Shown here: positions 44,955 through 53,634 of the stretch, in pieces
How positions within the stretch are numbered: the stretch's first letter is position 1
Layout of the letters: each line of letters begins with the position of its first letter
NCBI GenBank assembly: GCA_965267335.1
Contig: OZ253953.1
Coordinates: 2,666,001 to 2,730,000 of the forward strand
Source of the DNA: G965267335 sp965267335
GTDB taxonomy: Bacteria > Bacteroidota > Bacteroidia > Cytophagales > JAAEPT01
Direction of reading: 5' to 3'
Length of the DNA: 64,000 nt
Position numbers and translations under genes: made by a program
Notes under the pieces: model-generated
The model's input: the letters and a program-made list of their open reading frames with translations, nothing else
What the model was told of the DNA's origin: nothing
The model's database searches: none

Positions 44955-46346
44955 TTAGAATATTATATCAGCAGGTACATCAAAGTTATATGTCGGATCT
45001 GACGCCTGAATAGTATTGTTGGTACCCCTGACACCGTCATTGTCCATTGCGCTATCTTCGATGATTTGAGAAATTGCGGTTTCTGAAAATTTGTAATTCA
45101 ACAATAAGCCAGACTCAGTACCACTCAGGTCTGAATTTACTAAGCTGGCGATTTCAGTATCAGTCCTTGCTGTTGACCAAATCCTTACGTCATCAAGCGA
45201 TCCTATAAATGCCTCAGAACCACTTGTTCTCGCACCAACCGCCATTGCTAAACCTGTAAAATCCAGATTATAATTTGCTGTTCTGGTTAGCACAGTATCC
45301 CCATCAACATAAACTGTCAGGACGGTATCATTTAAAGTAACAGCAGTATGGTGCCAATTACCATCAGCAACACCAGTTCCTGTAGTTGTGCGCCATGAAC
45401 CGTCATAGATAACTATTCCACCATTGTAAAGTGCAATTTCTAGCTCATATCCCGAATGTCCGATTAGTCTGCGATAGTTCGTTTCATTCGTTGTTGTGTT
45501 GAATTTAGTCTCTATTGTAAAGGTATTAGTGGTTATTGGTGAGGTGGTTGATACAAGATCACCTCCATCAAAACTGAGGTATTCGCCTCTTGGTGCTGAA
45601 ATATCAGGCTCAATATCGAAATATTGAAAATCAGGTCCGTTATGGGTTGGGGATTCTCCTTCGATTACTCCATGTAGAGATGACTGGCTAAGGTCAATCA
45701 CGGCTGTGTCAGAAGTTTCTTGATGGAAATCATAGTAAAGAGCCAGGTTGGTATCAGATGTGTCCGGAACTTCTCCCATGCTTGTCCATACCTCATATTG
45801 AGACAATGCCTGATCCCAAACTTTTACCTCATCGATACACCCAATCCAACCTTCGCTAAAACCATTGGTTTTGTTTCCAACCCCCATACTTCCTGAGAAA
45901 GAGAAGGTCAATGGGTTTGTAGATTGATATACTTCCAGCCCATCAAGATATATGGTCAAGTTAGATCCATCGTTGACAGCTGCAAGATGGTGCCAGTTGC
46001 CATCCCTAAGATTCGTAGCACTTGTGGCAGTCCATGATGTTACATAATAGTAAAGCGTTCCATTTACATCCGCCAGTTCAAAGCCAAACCCCGACCATCC
46101 AATTAACCTACGGTATACGGCATCAGTTGCTTCACTTTTAAAATTTGTTTCTATCGTGAACTGAGCATTACCAGTTAATGGACTATTTAGTGTGATTCGG
46201 TCTTCGGCATCAAAATGCATATAGTCTGCCGGTCCAGTATTACCTGTCGGAGTTGAAGGGCTTGCATCATCATCTTTTTTACAGGAGGTTGAAAAAATGG
46301 TCAGTGTTGTTAGCACTGCCATGGAAAAAATAGATAAATTTTTCAT
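44955..46346 (-). CDS. Lipoprotein with two LamG/jelly-roll domains
   Basis: 463 residues. Lipoprotein signal MKNLSIFSMAVLTTLTIFSTSC with lipobox Cys at 22, followed by KKDDD, an acidic linker. Two LamG (concanavalin A-like) domains are clear, about 40-210 and 255-420: both contain RRLIG(W/H)SG, DGNWHH and the DDVRIW/DEVKVWD strand. They are a duplication. LamG domains bind sugars or proteins. The acidic residues after Cys match the lipoprotein export signal of surface-exposed lipoproteins in Bacteroidetes. A strong terminator follows. Confidence 0.85.
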   Translation of the reverse strand: MKNLSIFSMAVLTTLTIFSTSCKKDDDASPSTPTGNTGPADYMHFDAEDRITLNSPLTGNAQFTIETNFKSEATDAVYRRLIGWSGFGFELADVNGTLYYYVTSWTATSATNLRDGNWHHLAAVNDGSNLTIYLDGLEVYQSTNPLTFSFSGSMGVGNKTNGFSEGWIGCIDEVKVWDQALSQYEVWTSMGEVPDTSDTNLALYYDFHQETSDTAVIDLSQSSLHGVIEGESPTHNGPDFQYFDIEPDISAPRGEYLSFDGGDLVSTTSPITTNTFTIETKFNTTTNETNYRRLIGHSGYELEIALYNGGIVIYDGSWRTTTGTGVADGNWHHTAVTLNDTVLTVYVDGDTVLTRTANYNLDFTGLAMAVGARTSGSEAFIGSLDDVRIWSTARTDTEIASLVNSDLSGTESGLLLNYKFSETAISQIIEDSAMDNDGVRGTNNTIQASDPTYNFDVPADIIF

Positions 46347-46637
46347 TGTTTTTATTAGTTAGTTTGAGCGTCAACAATACAGACGTTAATATGTAACCCC
46401 TGCTCTAAGATTTTTTTTCAATTTTTTTAGATCGTCTTATTACCGTTTGAAATAGCCTTCCATGTTTTGAAAAACGATTATGTGTGTTCCGTCTACATTT
46501 GAGTACCATATATGACCACAGTTAGAATAAATAATAGCAAAATTTTGGTAACTTAGTTTGTGAGATAAACGTAATAATATGCAATTAGGAATATTGACTA
46601 TGTCTTATTTTTAATTAAAAACTAAAATAAATCCAAA
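46347..46637. other. 291-bp divergent intergenic region
   Basis: AT-rich spacer between the LamG gene and the PAS gene. It should contain both promoters. No gene or repeat is seen. Confidence 0.5.
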
Positions 46638-47453
46638 ATGGAACTTAACGACAACATAGTAGTTTTGGATGAAGTAACCATCGATTACGAGAGTGTAATT
46701 GCTAATGCAGTTGAGGGATTATTTATTACGACTTCTGAAGGTCGTTACTTAATGGTAAATCAGGCGCTCGCAGACATTTACGGTTATGATTCACCCGAAC
46801 ATTTAATGAATGGTATTACTGACATTGCAGCTCAGTTATATGTTGATGCTTCGATGCGGAAAGTTTTTGTAGACCAAATATCTCAGAAGGGTAGGTTGGT
46901 GAACTTTGAAGCAGAAATATATACGAGAACAGGTGAGCGAAAGTGGATTCGTGAGAATGTGAGAATGGTAAAAGACGAGGATGGGAACTTCTTGTATTTT
47001 GAAGGCTTCGTTGACGACATCACTGAATTGAAGAGGAATAAGGCAACGATCAAAGAGCAAAACAAAGAATTATACGACCTAAACAAGAATCTGGAAGAGA
47101 AAGTTGAAGAGAGAACTCAAGAATTAGAAACGCAACAGAAGATTGTTCAAGTACAAAACGCCAGACTTGCAAGGCTGCTTCACGAAGTGACACGCGTGAA
47201 GATTACCCGCCAGGCAACCATGATCGCAGTGGTAATTACTCTTGCGCTGTTTCTCCTAACGGAAGGTTTCGTGGAACCCATTATCGAGGGTAATTACAAG
47301 AATGACTTTTATATCAGTCTCGCTTTCAAAGGGCTGATTGCGTTGTTGATCAAGCCTATTGAGATGTTGGTGGAAAAAATCCTCATACGAACCAGATCTC
47401 GTAGATTGATTATTAGTAAAGAGGAACCGGCTCCCTCAACCTCAACATCTTAA
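46638..47453 (+). CDS. PAS-domain protein with coiled coil and two C-terminal membrane helices
   Basis: 271 residues. Residues about 12-130 are a PAS domain with a PAC-like ending (GRYLMVNQALADIYGYDSPE and NFLYFEGFVDDITELKR). A coiled coil (about 130-185, EEKVEERTQELETQQ) follows, then two hydrophobic helices at about 196-214 and 226-245. The order is unusual: sensor first, membrane anchor last, and no kinase, cyclase or HTH output domain. The C-terminus is basic. The coiled coil should make it a dimer. It stands alone; its partner is unknown. Confidence 0.8.
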   Translation: MELNDNIVVLDEVTIDYESVIANAVEGLFITTSEGRYLMVNQALADIYGYDSPEHLMNGITDIAAQLYVDASMRKVFVDQISQKGRLVNFEAEIYTRTGERKWIRENVRMVKDEDGNFLYFEGFVDDITELKRNKATIKEQNKELYDLNKNLEEKVEERTQELETQQKIVQVQNARLARLLHEVTRVKITRQATMIAVVITLALFLLTEGFVEPIIEGNYKNDFYISLAFKGLIALLIKPIEMLVEKILIRTRSRRLIISKEEPAPSTSTS

Positions 47454-47523
47454 TGCCGGCATAAGTCACTGGCCCCACTCACCACTAGCGCCAGTCTGTG
47501 GGTGGGTGCTTCCTCTTTATTAT

Positions 47524-47985
47524 TCAAAAACCAAGATCGTCTTCAATTCTTTCGGATGAGCTCATTAGTTCATTCAGCTTTAGTAACGGTTTGTTTTCAT
47601 CGAATTTCATGATCACTACTTTAAAATAACTGGTAGTTGTAAACTCCGATTCTATATATATGGTATACCCAATAATAAGTCTTGAATTAGGGATTTTATT
47701 GACTAAACTCAAATCATTGGATACATGACTCATATGTCCGCTTCCACCAGAAGTGTATCCTTCTCCATACTCCTTAACTAAGTATTCGTTGATAGTGTCT
47801 TTTAGTGCTGGGTCTACTGATGTTGCGGAATTGTACCAGTAAAGGTCACAGTGGATTCCGTCTTTTGTGTCCTGAAAGGGGGGATGCATAAGGTAAGTCT
47901 GAGCCGACTCATCCTTACTGGTGTGTCGGTAGCAATAATCTTTGATAGGGCACCCGGTAGCAATGCATTTCGAAATATCAGGCAT
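47524..47985 (-). CDS. Cysteine-containing hypothetical protein
   Basis: 153 residues from ATG 47985; a GTG two codons earlier is possible. The N-terminus has a Cys cluster (CIATGCPIKDYCYR) with spacing C-x5-C-x5-C that could bind a metal, a pattern seen in Bacteroidetes proteins of unknown function. The remainder is mixed alpha/beta with no catalytic motif. It has no signal peptide. A terminator separates it from the upstream lipoprotein gene, so it needs its own promoter, which would have to overlap that terminator. Confidence 0.6.
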   Translation of the reverse strand: MPDISKCIATGCPIKDYCYRHTSKDESAQTYLMHPPFQDTKDGIHCDLYWYNSATSVDPALKDTINEYLVKEYGEGYTSGGSGHMSHVSNDLSLVNKIPNSRLIIGYTIYIESEFTTTSYFKVVIMKFDENKPLLKLNELMSSSERIEDDLGF

Positions 47986-48000
47986 GGGCACAAGTTATAT

Positions 48001-48035
48001 AAAAAAGCACCGTCACTCAACTGAATGACGGTGCT
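48001..48035 (-). terminator. Rho-independent terminator of the lipoprotein gene 48057-48980
   Basis: AGCACCGTCA / TGACGGTGCT form a perfect 10-bp stem with a 10-base loop, followed on the minus strand by TTTTTT. It lies 22 bp after the stop codon. Confidence 0.9.
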
Positions 48036-48056
48036 GGATAAATGGACCTGCCTAGA

Positions 48057-48980
48057 TTAGTCCATTGATTCAATTAAAGTTTCCAGTTGCTCTTCTGTCA
48101 TCTCACTGAAAGAAAGGTCGACAGTTGCATTGGTGGTAATTGTCAATGACTCTTCTGCTACGTAGAGCCTACCATCTTTTGCAGCAACACAAAGTACTGT
48201 AATATCCTCACTAAGAGGCATATTGCTTGGAGTGTATGAAGTAGCTGATCCTGCACCATATAGACCAATAACAGATTGTAAATTGTCAAAGACCACGAAA
48301 GTATGTGCCTGGTCGATTGTGAAACCTTCCTCCAGGTTTACAGTTATTGAGGTTGTTGATCCACCGTAGAATTTATCAACATTGATCCAACCAAGTGTAT
48401 CTATATCAAATACATAGATAGCCGCTTGTGAATTGGCTGAATCAAGTTGGTTATTACCAAACAATTGTTCCCAATTAAATTCGCCTGTGGCTGGGTCTTC
48501 TCCGCCTATAAATAGGCTCATACTAGGGTCCATTGAGCTCGTTGGCGAATTCACATTGATTGTAGTATTATCTTTTAGCTGAAGCTCTTCTCCATCTTTT
48601 GTTGCGGTAAATGAAAACTCTCCACCAGAGATTAGTACGTTTCCATTACTAATGGTTGGCTTCTCAGAAAAGATCATGTCCGACTTTTCGTAGATTTCAA
48701 TGATATCGAAATCTATATCGCCAGTAACCGCATTGCCGTCTTTATCGGTGAATGCATTCGCAGGAACTGTTACGGTCATACCGCCTGAGGTGTTGATTAC
48801 CTGTTCTGAGCTGTTGTCTATTGTGAAACCTTGTTCAGGTGTCGCTTTTGCAGCAAAGAAATCGTTCGCAATTTCATTGTTTACTGCTGGTCCGCCATTT
48901 TCATCTTTGTCGCATCCGGTGAAGACAGCGAGGCCTATTCCTAAGGCAAGAATGGCTAGTTTGTGATTTGTTCTTAACAT
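48057..48980 (-). CDS. Hypothetical lipoprotein with ZU5-like N-terminal region
   Basis: 307 residues. The signal peptide ends in the lipobox FTGC (Cys at 23) followed by DKDENGG, an acidic stretch typical of surface-exposed lipoproteins. VTVPANAFTDKDGNAVTGDIDFDI (about 68-91) resembles the PANAF strand of ZU5-like/carboxypeptidase-regulatory-like domains in Bacteroidetes surface proteins. A C-terminal beta-rich region and a short helical tail follow. The function is not known. Confidence 0.65.
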   Translation of the reverse strand: MLRTNHKLAILALGIGLAVFTGCDKDENGGPAVNNEIANDFFAAKATPEQGFTIDNSSEQVINTSGGMTVTVPANAFTDKDGNAVTGDIDFDIIEIYEKSDMIFSEKPTISNGNVLISGGEFSFTATKDGEELQLKDNTTINVNSPTSSMDPSMSLFIGGEDPATGEFNWEQLFGNNQLDSANSQAAIYVFDIDTLGWINVDKFYGGSTTSITVNLEEGFTIDQAHTFVVFDNLQSVIGLYGAGSATSYTPSNMPLSEDITVLCVAAKDGRLYVAEESLTITTNATVDLSFSEMTEEQLETLIESMD

Positions 48981-49153
48981 AATTTAAAAATTTAGATTTG
49001 GTAAAATGTTGTATTTGTGGGGTAAACAGGTGAGACAGAAAAAAGGTAACTATTTCAATATCAGATTTCTGTTTTGGCTAAGAAACTGTTGGAGCACTAA
49101 GACAGATAAGGTATATTCGATGGCACTTTTTAAAAACAGAAAATACTCATTCG

Positions 49154-50638
49154 ATGAAAAAGATATTGACCCGATTTGCTCTAAGTACGATTATAGTAGG
49201 TATCGTTTTGTCCTGCGGATCTAATTCTGAAGAATCCAGCGAAGCGATGGCAGAAGAGGAGAGTGCTGAGTGTGCCAGTAAGGAGCCCGATTCTTATGCT
49301 TATGCAATCAGACATAGCAGACTTACAGAAGGTGATGCTATGACCATGATTATGCCGGGTGACCGGGTCGGTGTTATCAAAATAGATGAAGAAACAGGAG
49401 CAAATACAGGCAAACAACGAGTGACTTATGAAGGAGTAACAGCAGAGATGAACACAAGTAATTTAGCTGCTGAAGGTGAGTTGGCCGTTGTGATGAGTGA
49501 GAATCCCGTATTCATTTATGAGAGTAAAGAGAGTAGGCAAACTACGAGCACCTGGCTCAATAAAGGTAATGTGTTTAAGATTTTGAAAGATGAAGGCCAA
49601 TGGAAGCAAATTGAAATTGGCGATAACCAATGTAATGTAGTAAAGAGCACAGGATGGATTATTGCTTCAACAGGGACAGAATACAGCGTAGATATTAAAT
49701 ATGCGTCAACCGCGGCACGTCTGCAAGGAATATTGACCGATAGCCGATTCTCTGAGGAGGAACGAGTGGCTTATTTGGAAGATCTAATAGATTTGGCTAA
49801 AAATAATGCTCCCGGATTAGTGAATGTTATAAATGAAAAGATTCAGAGCTTTGATGTGGTGGAGTTAAAGGTAGGCTTGGACACGGAAGAATTATACTAT
49901 TATCAAAGGACAATAAAATTCAGGAAACAGACAGACGATGGTATCGAGCTGGAAGGCCAACACTTCAAAAGTCTTCTGGACAAGTTGCTTAATTCTAAAG
50001 TAAGCAAATACGAAAGACAAAACTGGTACGGGGGGGTGAGTGAACAGGCAAATCCTAAAACGGCCTACATGGTAAACATTATGAGCTATGTTCAACTCGG
50101 TCTTAGACAGTACAACCGGTCCGGGGTGGGATATGATCAGGAAGAAGGAAGCGATGCACAGGAGAGAGCAGTATTTGCCAATATATTGTACAACATCGAC
50201 CGGAGTCCTATGCATATTCAGTCACTATTTGATAATTACAAAGAACTTGCATTTAGTATATATCCTAAAGAAACCTACCATAGTACTGGGATGAATATCC
50301 TGGTTGATGAGCTCATTACTTTATATGATCAGTTAAACAGGTCGCCTCGTAAGAACGAATTGTTAGATAGTTGCAAGGCCTATTTCGCCAGCCTTGAATA
50401 TAGGGTTGAGCAGGAAGAAGACCATGTTTATGGCAACGAGTATGGTATTTTCTATAATTACCTGCTTAAGGAAATATATAATGATAATGGGTTAGACATT
50501 GAAGAATTCGAGTATTCTAAAGGAGGGATTGAGAATCTGGATTTGTGGCTGCCTTCTTTTTGGTACAGGAGGTATGTTGAGGGGAATGCTCCAGTGGTCT
50601 ATGGGATTCTAAAGGATGTGCAGACCAGGTATAGATAA
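49154..50638 (+). CDS. Hypothetical lipoprotein with SH3-like region
   Basis: 494 residues. MKKILTRFALSTIIVGIVLSC is a lipoprotein signal (Cys at 21), followed by SNSEESSEAMAEEESAEC, an acidic, Ser-rich tether. Residues about 95-180 are beta-rich and read like a bacterial SH3-type domain (NVFKILKDEGQWKQIEIGDN and GWIIA). The C-terminal two-thirds (about 190-494) is alpha-helical without recognised motif. The SH3-like part suggests contact with peptidoglycan, but that is inference. Confidence 0.65.
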   Translation: MKKILTRFALSTIIVGIVLSCGSNSEESSEAMAEEESAECASKEPDSYAYAIRHSRLTEGDAMTMIMPGDRVGVIKIDEETGANTGKQRVTYEGVTAEMNTSNLAAEGELAVVMSENPVFIYESKESRQTTSTWLNKGNVFKILKDEGQWKQIEIGDNQCNVVKSTGWIIASTGTEYSVDIKYASTAARLQGILTDSRFSEEERVAYLEDLIDLAKNNAPGLVNVINEKIQSFDVVELKVGLDTEELYYYQRTIKFRKQTDDGIELEGQHFKSLLDKLLNSKVSKYERQNWYGGVSEQANPKTAYMVNIMSYVQLGLRQYNRSGVGYDQEEGSDAQERAVFANILYNIDRSPMHIQSLFDNYKELAFSIYPKETYHSTGMNILVDELITLYDQLNRSPRKNELLDSCKAYFASLEYRVEQEEDHVYGNEYGIFYNYLLKEIYNDNGLDIEEFEYSKGGIENLDLWLPSFWYRRYVEGNAPVVYGILKDVQTRYR

Positions 50639-50783
50639 AATAAAAACGGCATTCGAATTTCACAATCCAATGAAAATGAGGCCGAGTAAGCGCCATATCA
50701 GAAGAATGTTCAAAGAGTTTACAGGGTACTCTCCACAACAATTGCCAATCGAGTCATTTATGCTTGCAAGATTGTTCACTTAG
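50616..50783 (+). pseudogene. Remnant of an AraC-family regulator (helix-turn-helix fragment)
   Basis: A short open frame directly after the lipoprotein gene reads SKRHIRRMFKEFTGYSPQQL, which fits the second half of an AraC HTH (S-x-R-x-I-x-R-x-FKE-x-TG-x-SP). Nothing before or after it continues a full regulator: the frame is closed upstream by TAA at 50610 and downstream by TAG at 50781. It is most likely a leftover fragment of a decayed regulator gene. Confidence 0.45.
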
Positions 50784-50896
50784 TTTACATGGACCTTTGG
50801 GGTCACTTCTCAGCAATAATTTAACTAGTAAGGGTGAAAGCAATGTTCTTCAAGAAACGAAGATGCTTTTTACAACACACCAAATTCACTTTTACT

Positions 50897-51631
50897 ATGA
50901 AAAAGAAAGATTTACTACTTGCAGCTTTACTATTACTGGGTTCTACTTCATTTGCCAGCATTACGACAGTATACCTTAATGATACCATATGGCATGGTAC
51001 GTATGAGCAGGGTGATGCCGATGGCGACCTGAGTTTTGATTATGACGGAACGGTTTACAATGGAGGAAGTGAACTCTATGCCTACGGCACAACCTTCGAC
51101 TTTGAATTGGCCGGTAATTCCAGCGGATCTGTTGCCAATTTGGCCAGTGCCGGATTCGTAGTCGATAATAGTACCAATTTTGTGCATTTTGTTCAGCCGT
51201 TACAGGCAAATGGCCCTGCCCTGATATTTCCAACTAATGGAGACACGGATTATTATATCCCGGTTGAAATAACAATCAATGGAAATATACACTATGGTTG
51301 GCTCGTCTATCAAGCTTATGGTGATGGTTCCAATTATCATATGTTGCTCAAAGAGATCCATTATGAATCCGTGGCAGGGCAACCAGCGACTATTACAGGA
51401 GGAGTAACAGCTATCGATGATGATGTAGAGAATGAGAGAACTTTAGTTCGTCCAACAATTCTAAGTTCCGGAGAAACACTGTATTTAGACACTAGTGGTG
51501 AAAAGGTAATATATGATCTATCCGGTAAACCAGTATTTGCAACCCGCGAAGATCAAGTTCAGGTAAATCTTCCCGCTGGTATCTATGTCGCAAAGACAGG
51601 AGCCGTTTCCACACGCTTTATGGTAAAATAA
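50897..51631 (+). CDS. Small T9SS-exported hypothetical protein
   Basis: 244 residues from ATG 50897, which gives the signal peptide MKKKDLLLAALLLLGSTSFA; the frame opens 21 codons earlier. The body is beta-rich, with an N-terminal domain of unknown type (about 25-170). The last about 60 residues (from LYLDTSGEKVIYDLSGKPVF, ending LPAGIYVAKTGA) are a type A T9SS sorting domain. A good terminator follows. Function unknown. Confidence 0.8.
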   Translation: MKKKDLLLAALLLLGSTSFASITTVYLNDTIWHGTYEQGDADGDLSFDYDGTVYNGGSELYAYGTTFDFELAGNSSGSVANLASAGFVVDNSTNFVHFVQPLQANGPALIFPTNGDTDYYIPVEITINGNIHYGWLVYQAYGDGSNYHMLLKEIHYESVAGQPATITGGVTAIDDDVENERTLVRPTILSSGETLYLDTSGEKVIYDLSGKPVFATREDQVQVNLPAGIYVAKTGAVSTRFMVK

Positions 51632-51665
51632 AATGAGCTGGGTTACTATAACCCTGCTTAATGCG

Positions 51666-51698
51666 AAGCCCTGAAGAAATTCTTCGGGGCTTTGTTTT
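51666..51698 (+). terminator. Rho-independent terminator before the gluconate operon
   Basis: AAGCCCTGAAGA / TCTTCGGGGCTT pair over 12 positions (one G-T wobble) with an AAT loop, then TGTTTT. The stem overlaps the earliest possible start of the gluconokinase frame, which supports a start further downstream. Confidence 0.88.
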
Positions 51699-51745
51699 GT
51701 GATGAGGATCAGCCAACTTTAAGCTTCCTATTGACCTTATCAACT

Positions 51746-52231
51746 TTGAGCACGGTTATCTACATCATGGGCGTATCGGGGTCCGGTAAAACGACCATCG
51801 GAAAAGCACTGTCTAAGCACCTGGAAATACCATTTTACGATGGAGATGGTTTTCACCCACTACAGAACATTGAGAAAATGTCTAAAGGACATGCTTTAAC
51901 TGATGACGACCGTAGGGAGTGGCTGACAGCAATTCATAGCTTTGCGAATAAAGAGTCTCAAGAAAGCGCATTAATTGTTGCTTGTTCGGCATTAAAGGAA
52001 CGTTACCGTGAAACTCTATCAAAAGGCTTAAAGTGCTCATGGGTGTATTTAAAAGGAGATTTTGGTACCATAGCCAAACGAATGGATGAGCGTAGCGATC
52101 ATTTTATGCCAACCAGCCTTTTGCAATCACAGTTTGATGCCCTTGAAGAACCAGGTGATGCCATAACTGTGGACATAACAAAGCCCATTCAAGAGGTTAT
52201 TCCTTATATTGTTTCGAAATTACGCTTATGA
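51746..52231 (+). CDS. gntK: Gluconokinase
   Basis: I place the start at TTG 51746: it gives MSTVIYIMGVSGSGKT, the normal length before the P-loop of gluconokinase. The frame also runs to an ATG at 51692, but that lies in the terminator hairpin; ATG 51767 would cut off the first beta-strand. About 161 residues. Motifs: P-loop GVSGSGKT, YDGDGFHP, and RSDHFMP near the lid. The enzyme phosphorylates gluconate to 6-phosphogluconate. It is the first gene of a three-gene operon with 6-phosphogluconate dehydrogenase and the gluconate symporter; it overlaps the next gene by four bases (ATGA). Confidence 0.9.
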   Translation: MSTVIYIMGVSGSGKTTIGKALSKHLEIPFYDGDGFHPLQNIEKMSKGHALTDDDRREWLTAIHSFANKESQESALIVACSALKERYRETLSKGLKCSWVYLKGDFGTIAKRMDERSDHFMPTSLLQSQFDALEEPGDAITVDITKPIQEVIPYIVSKLRL

Positions 52232-53634
52232 AATCAGAGTTTGGAGTCATAGGATTGGGTGTCATGGGAACCAGTATTAGCCGAAACCTGGCAGATAAAG
52301 GGTTCTCATTATCATTGTACAATCAAAGAGTGGAAGGAATTGAGGAGAGCGTGGCCCAAAAACTAATCTCCAAACATGAGGAATTGAAAGAAGTCCAGGG
52401 CTTCGAGGAGCTTGGTGCTTTCATAGAATCACTGGAGAGACCTCGTAAGATATTGTTAATGGTGAAGGCGGGAGAAGTTGTTGATGTTATTATTGATCAA
52501 CTGGTTCCTCTTTTGGCTGAAGGGGATATTATCATTGATGGCGGTAATTCTCACTATAAGGATACCGAGAGAAGGGCCAGCCAATTAGCGAAGAATAAGC
52601 TCAACTTTATTGGTACAGGTGTTTCCGGAGGAGAAGAAGGTGCTCTAAAGGGTCCTGCTATTATGGCGGGTGGGACACAGTTAGCTTACAATCAGGTATC
52701 GCAGTATTTAGAATCAATCGCTGCCACAGATGGAAAGGGCGGTAAATGTTGTGCAAGAGTAGGAAATGGTGGTGCCGGACACTTTGTAAAAATGGTCCAC
52801 AACGGGATTGAGTATGCTGAAATGCAGTTAATTGCAGAGGTATTTGGTATACTTAAGAATGGAATGGGGTATACTAACCCGGAAATAACCGGAGTTTTTA
52901 AGGATTGGTTAACTACTGATTTGAATAGCTACTTGCTTGAAATTACTGTTGATATCCTCAACAGAAAGGAGGGGAATGACTATTTATTGGATCAAATCCT
53001 GGACAAAGCGGGTAACAAAGGTACGGGTGGTTGGACAACAGAAGCCGCTTTACAGTTAGGTGTGCCAATTCCAACTATCACAGCAGCATTGTTTGCCCGA
53101 TATCAATCTAGTTTTAAAGCTGATCGAATCGCATCCGGGCAATTGTATGATCAGAGGTACGAAAGAGTTGATATCAGTATTGACTGTTTAAATAGCATGT
53201 ATAAGGTATCCCGAATAATAAACCACCATCAGGGATTCCATCTTATTCGGGAAGCCTCCAATGAATATGACTGGGGCATTGATCTTTCAGAGCTTGCCCG
53301 TATCTGGACCAATGGATGTATCATAAGATCTCAGCTGATGTCAAGCCTGGTTTTGATATTAAATTCGGATGATAAATTATTAAATAACAGTGACTTAGTA
53401 GGTATTGTTAAAAGTTGTGCTGTAGATTGTTCTGAAGTAGTTGCTAAAGCTATAGGAGCACGAGTTCCAATACCCTGTATCACGTCTTCAGCGAATTATC
53501 TGAATGCTTATTTAGAAGAGAATTCATCAGCTAATTTGATTCAGGCACAGCGTGATTACTTTGGGGCGCATACCTATCAACGAAAGGATGATCCTGAAGG
53601 TCCTTTTCATCATAGTAATTGGAAGAAGGAATGA
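52228..53634 (+). CDS. gnd: 6-phosphogluconate dehydrogenase (decarboxylating)
   Basis: 468 residues. NADP-binding motif GLGVMGTSISRNLADKGF with downstream Arg (NQR) selective for NADP; substrate motifs GGNSHYKDTERR, GVSGGEEGALKGPAIM with the catalytic Lys region VKMVHNGIEY, and the C-terminal GPFHHSNW. It is the oxidative decarboxylation step to ribulose 5-phosphate in the pentose phosphate pathway. In this operon it acts right after gluconokinase, so gluconate enters the pentose phosphate route and not the Entner-Doudoroff route. It overlaps gntP by four bases (ATGA). Confidence 0.95.
   Translation: MKSEFGVIGLGVMGTSISRNLADKGFSLSLYNQRVEGIEESVAQKLISKHEELKEVQGFEELGAFIESLERPRKILLMVKAGEVVDVIIDQLVPLLAEGDIIIDGGNSHYKDTERRASQLAKNKLNFIGTGVSGGEEGALKGPAIMAGGTQLAYNQVSQYLESIAATDGKGGKCCARVGNGGAGHFVKMVHNGIEYAEMQLIAEVFGILKNGMGYTNPEITGVFKDWLTTDLNSYLLEITVDILNRKEGNDYLLDQILDKAGNKGTGGWTTEAALQLGVPIPTITAALFARYQSSFKADRIASGQLYDQRYERVDISIDCLNSMYKVSRIINHHQGFHLIREASNEYDWGIDLSELARIWTNGCIIRSQLMSSLVLILNSDDKLLNNSDLVGIVKSCAVDCSEVVAKAIGARVPIPCITSSANYLNAYLEENSSANLIQAQRDYFGAHTYQRKDDPEGPFHHSNWKKE

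Noticed and set aside
47460..47520. GC-rich hairpin after the PAS gene as a terminator
   Set aside because: Several alternative imperfect stems are possible and there is no T-tract, so I did not call it.
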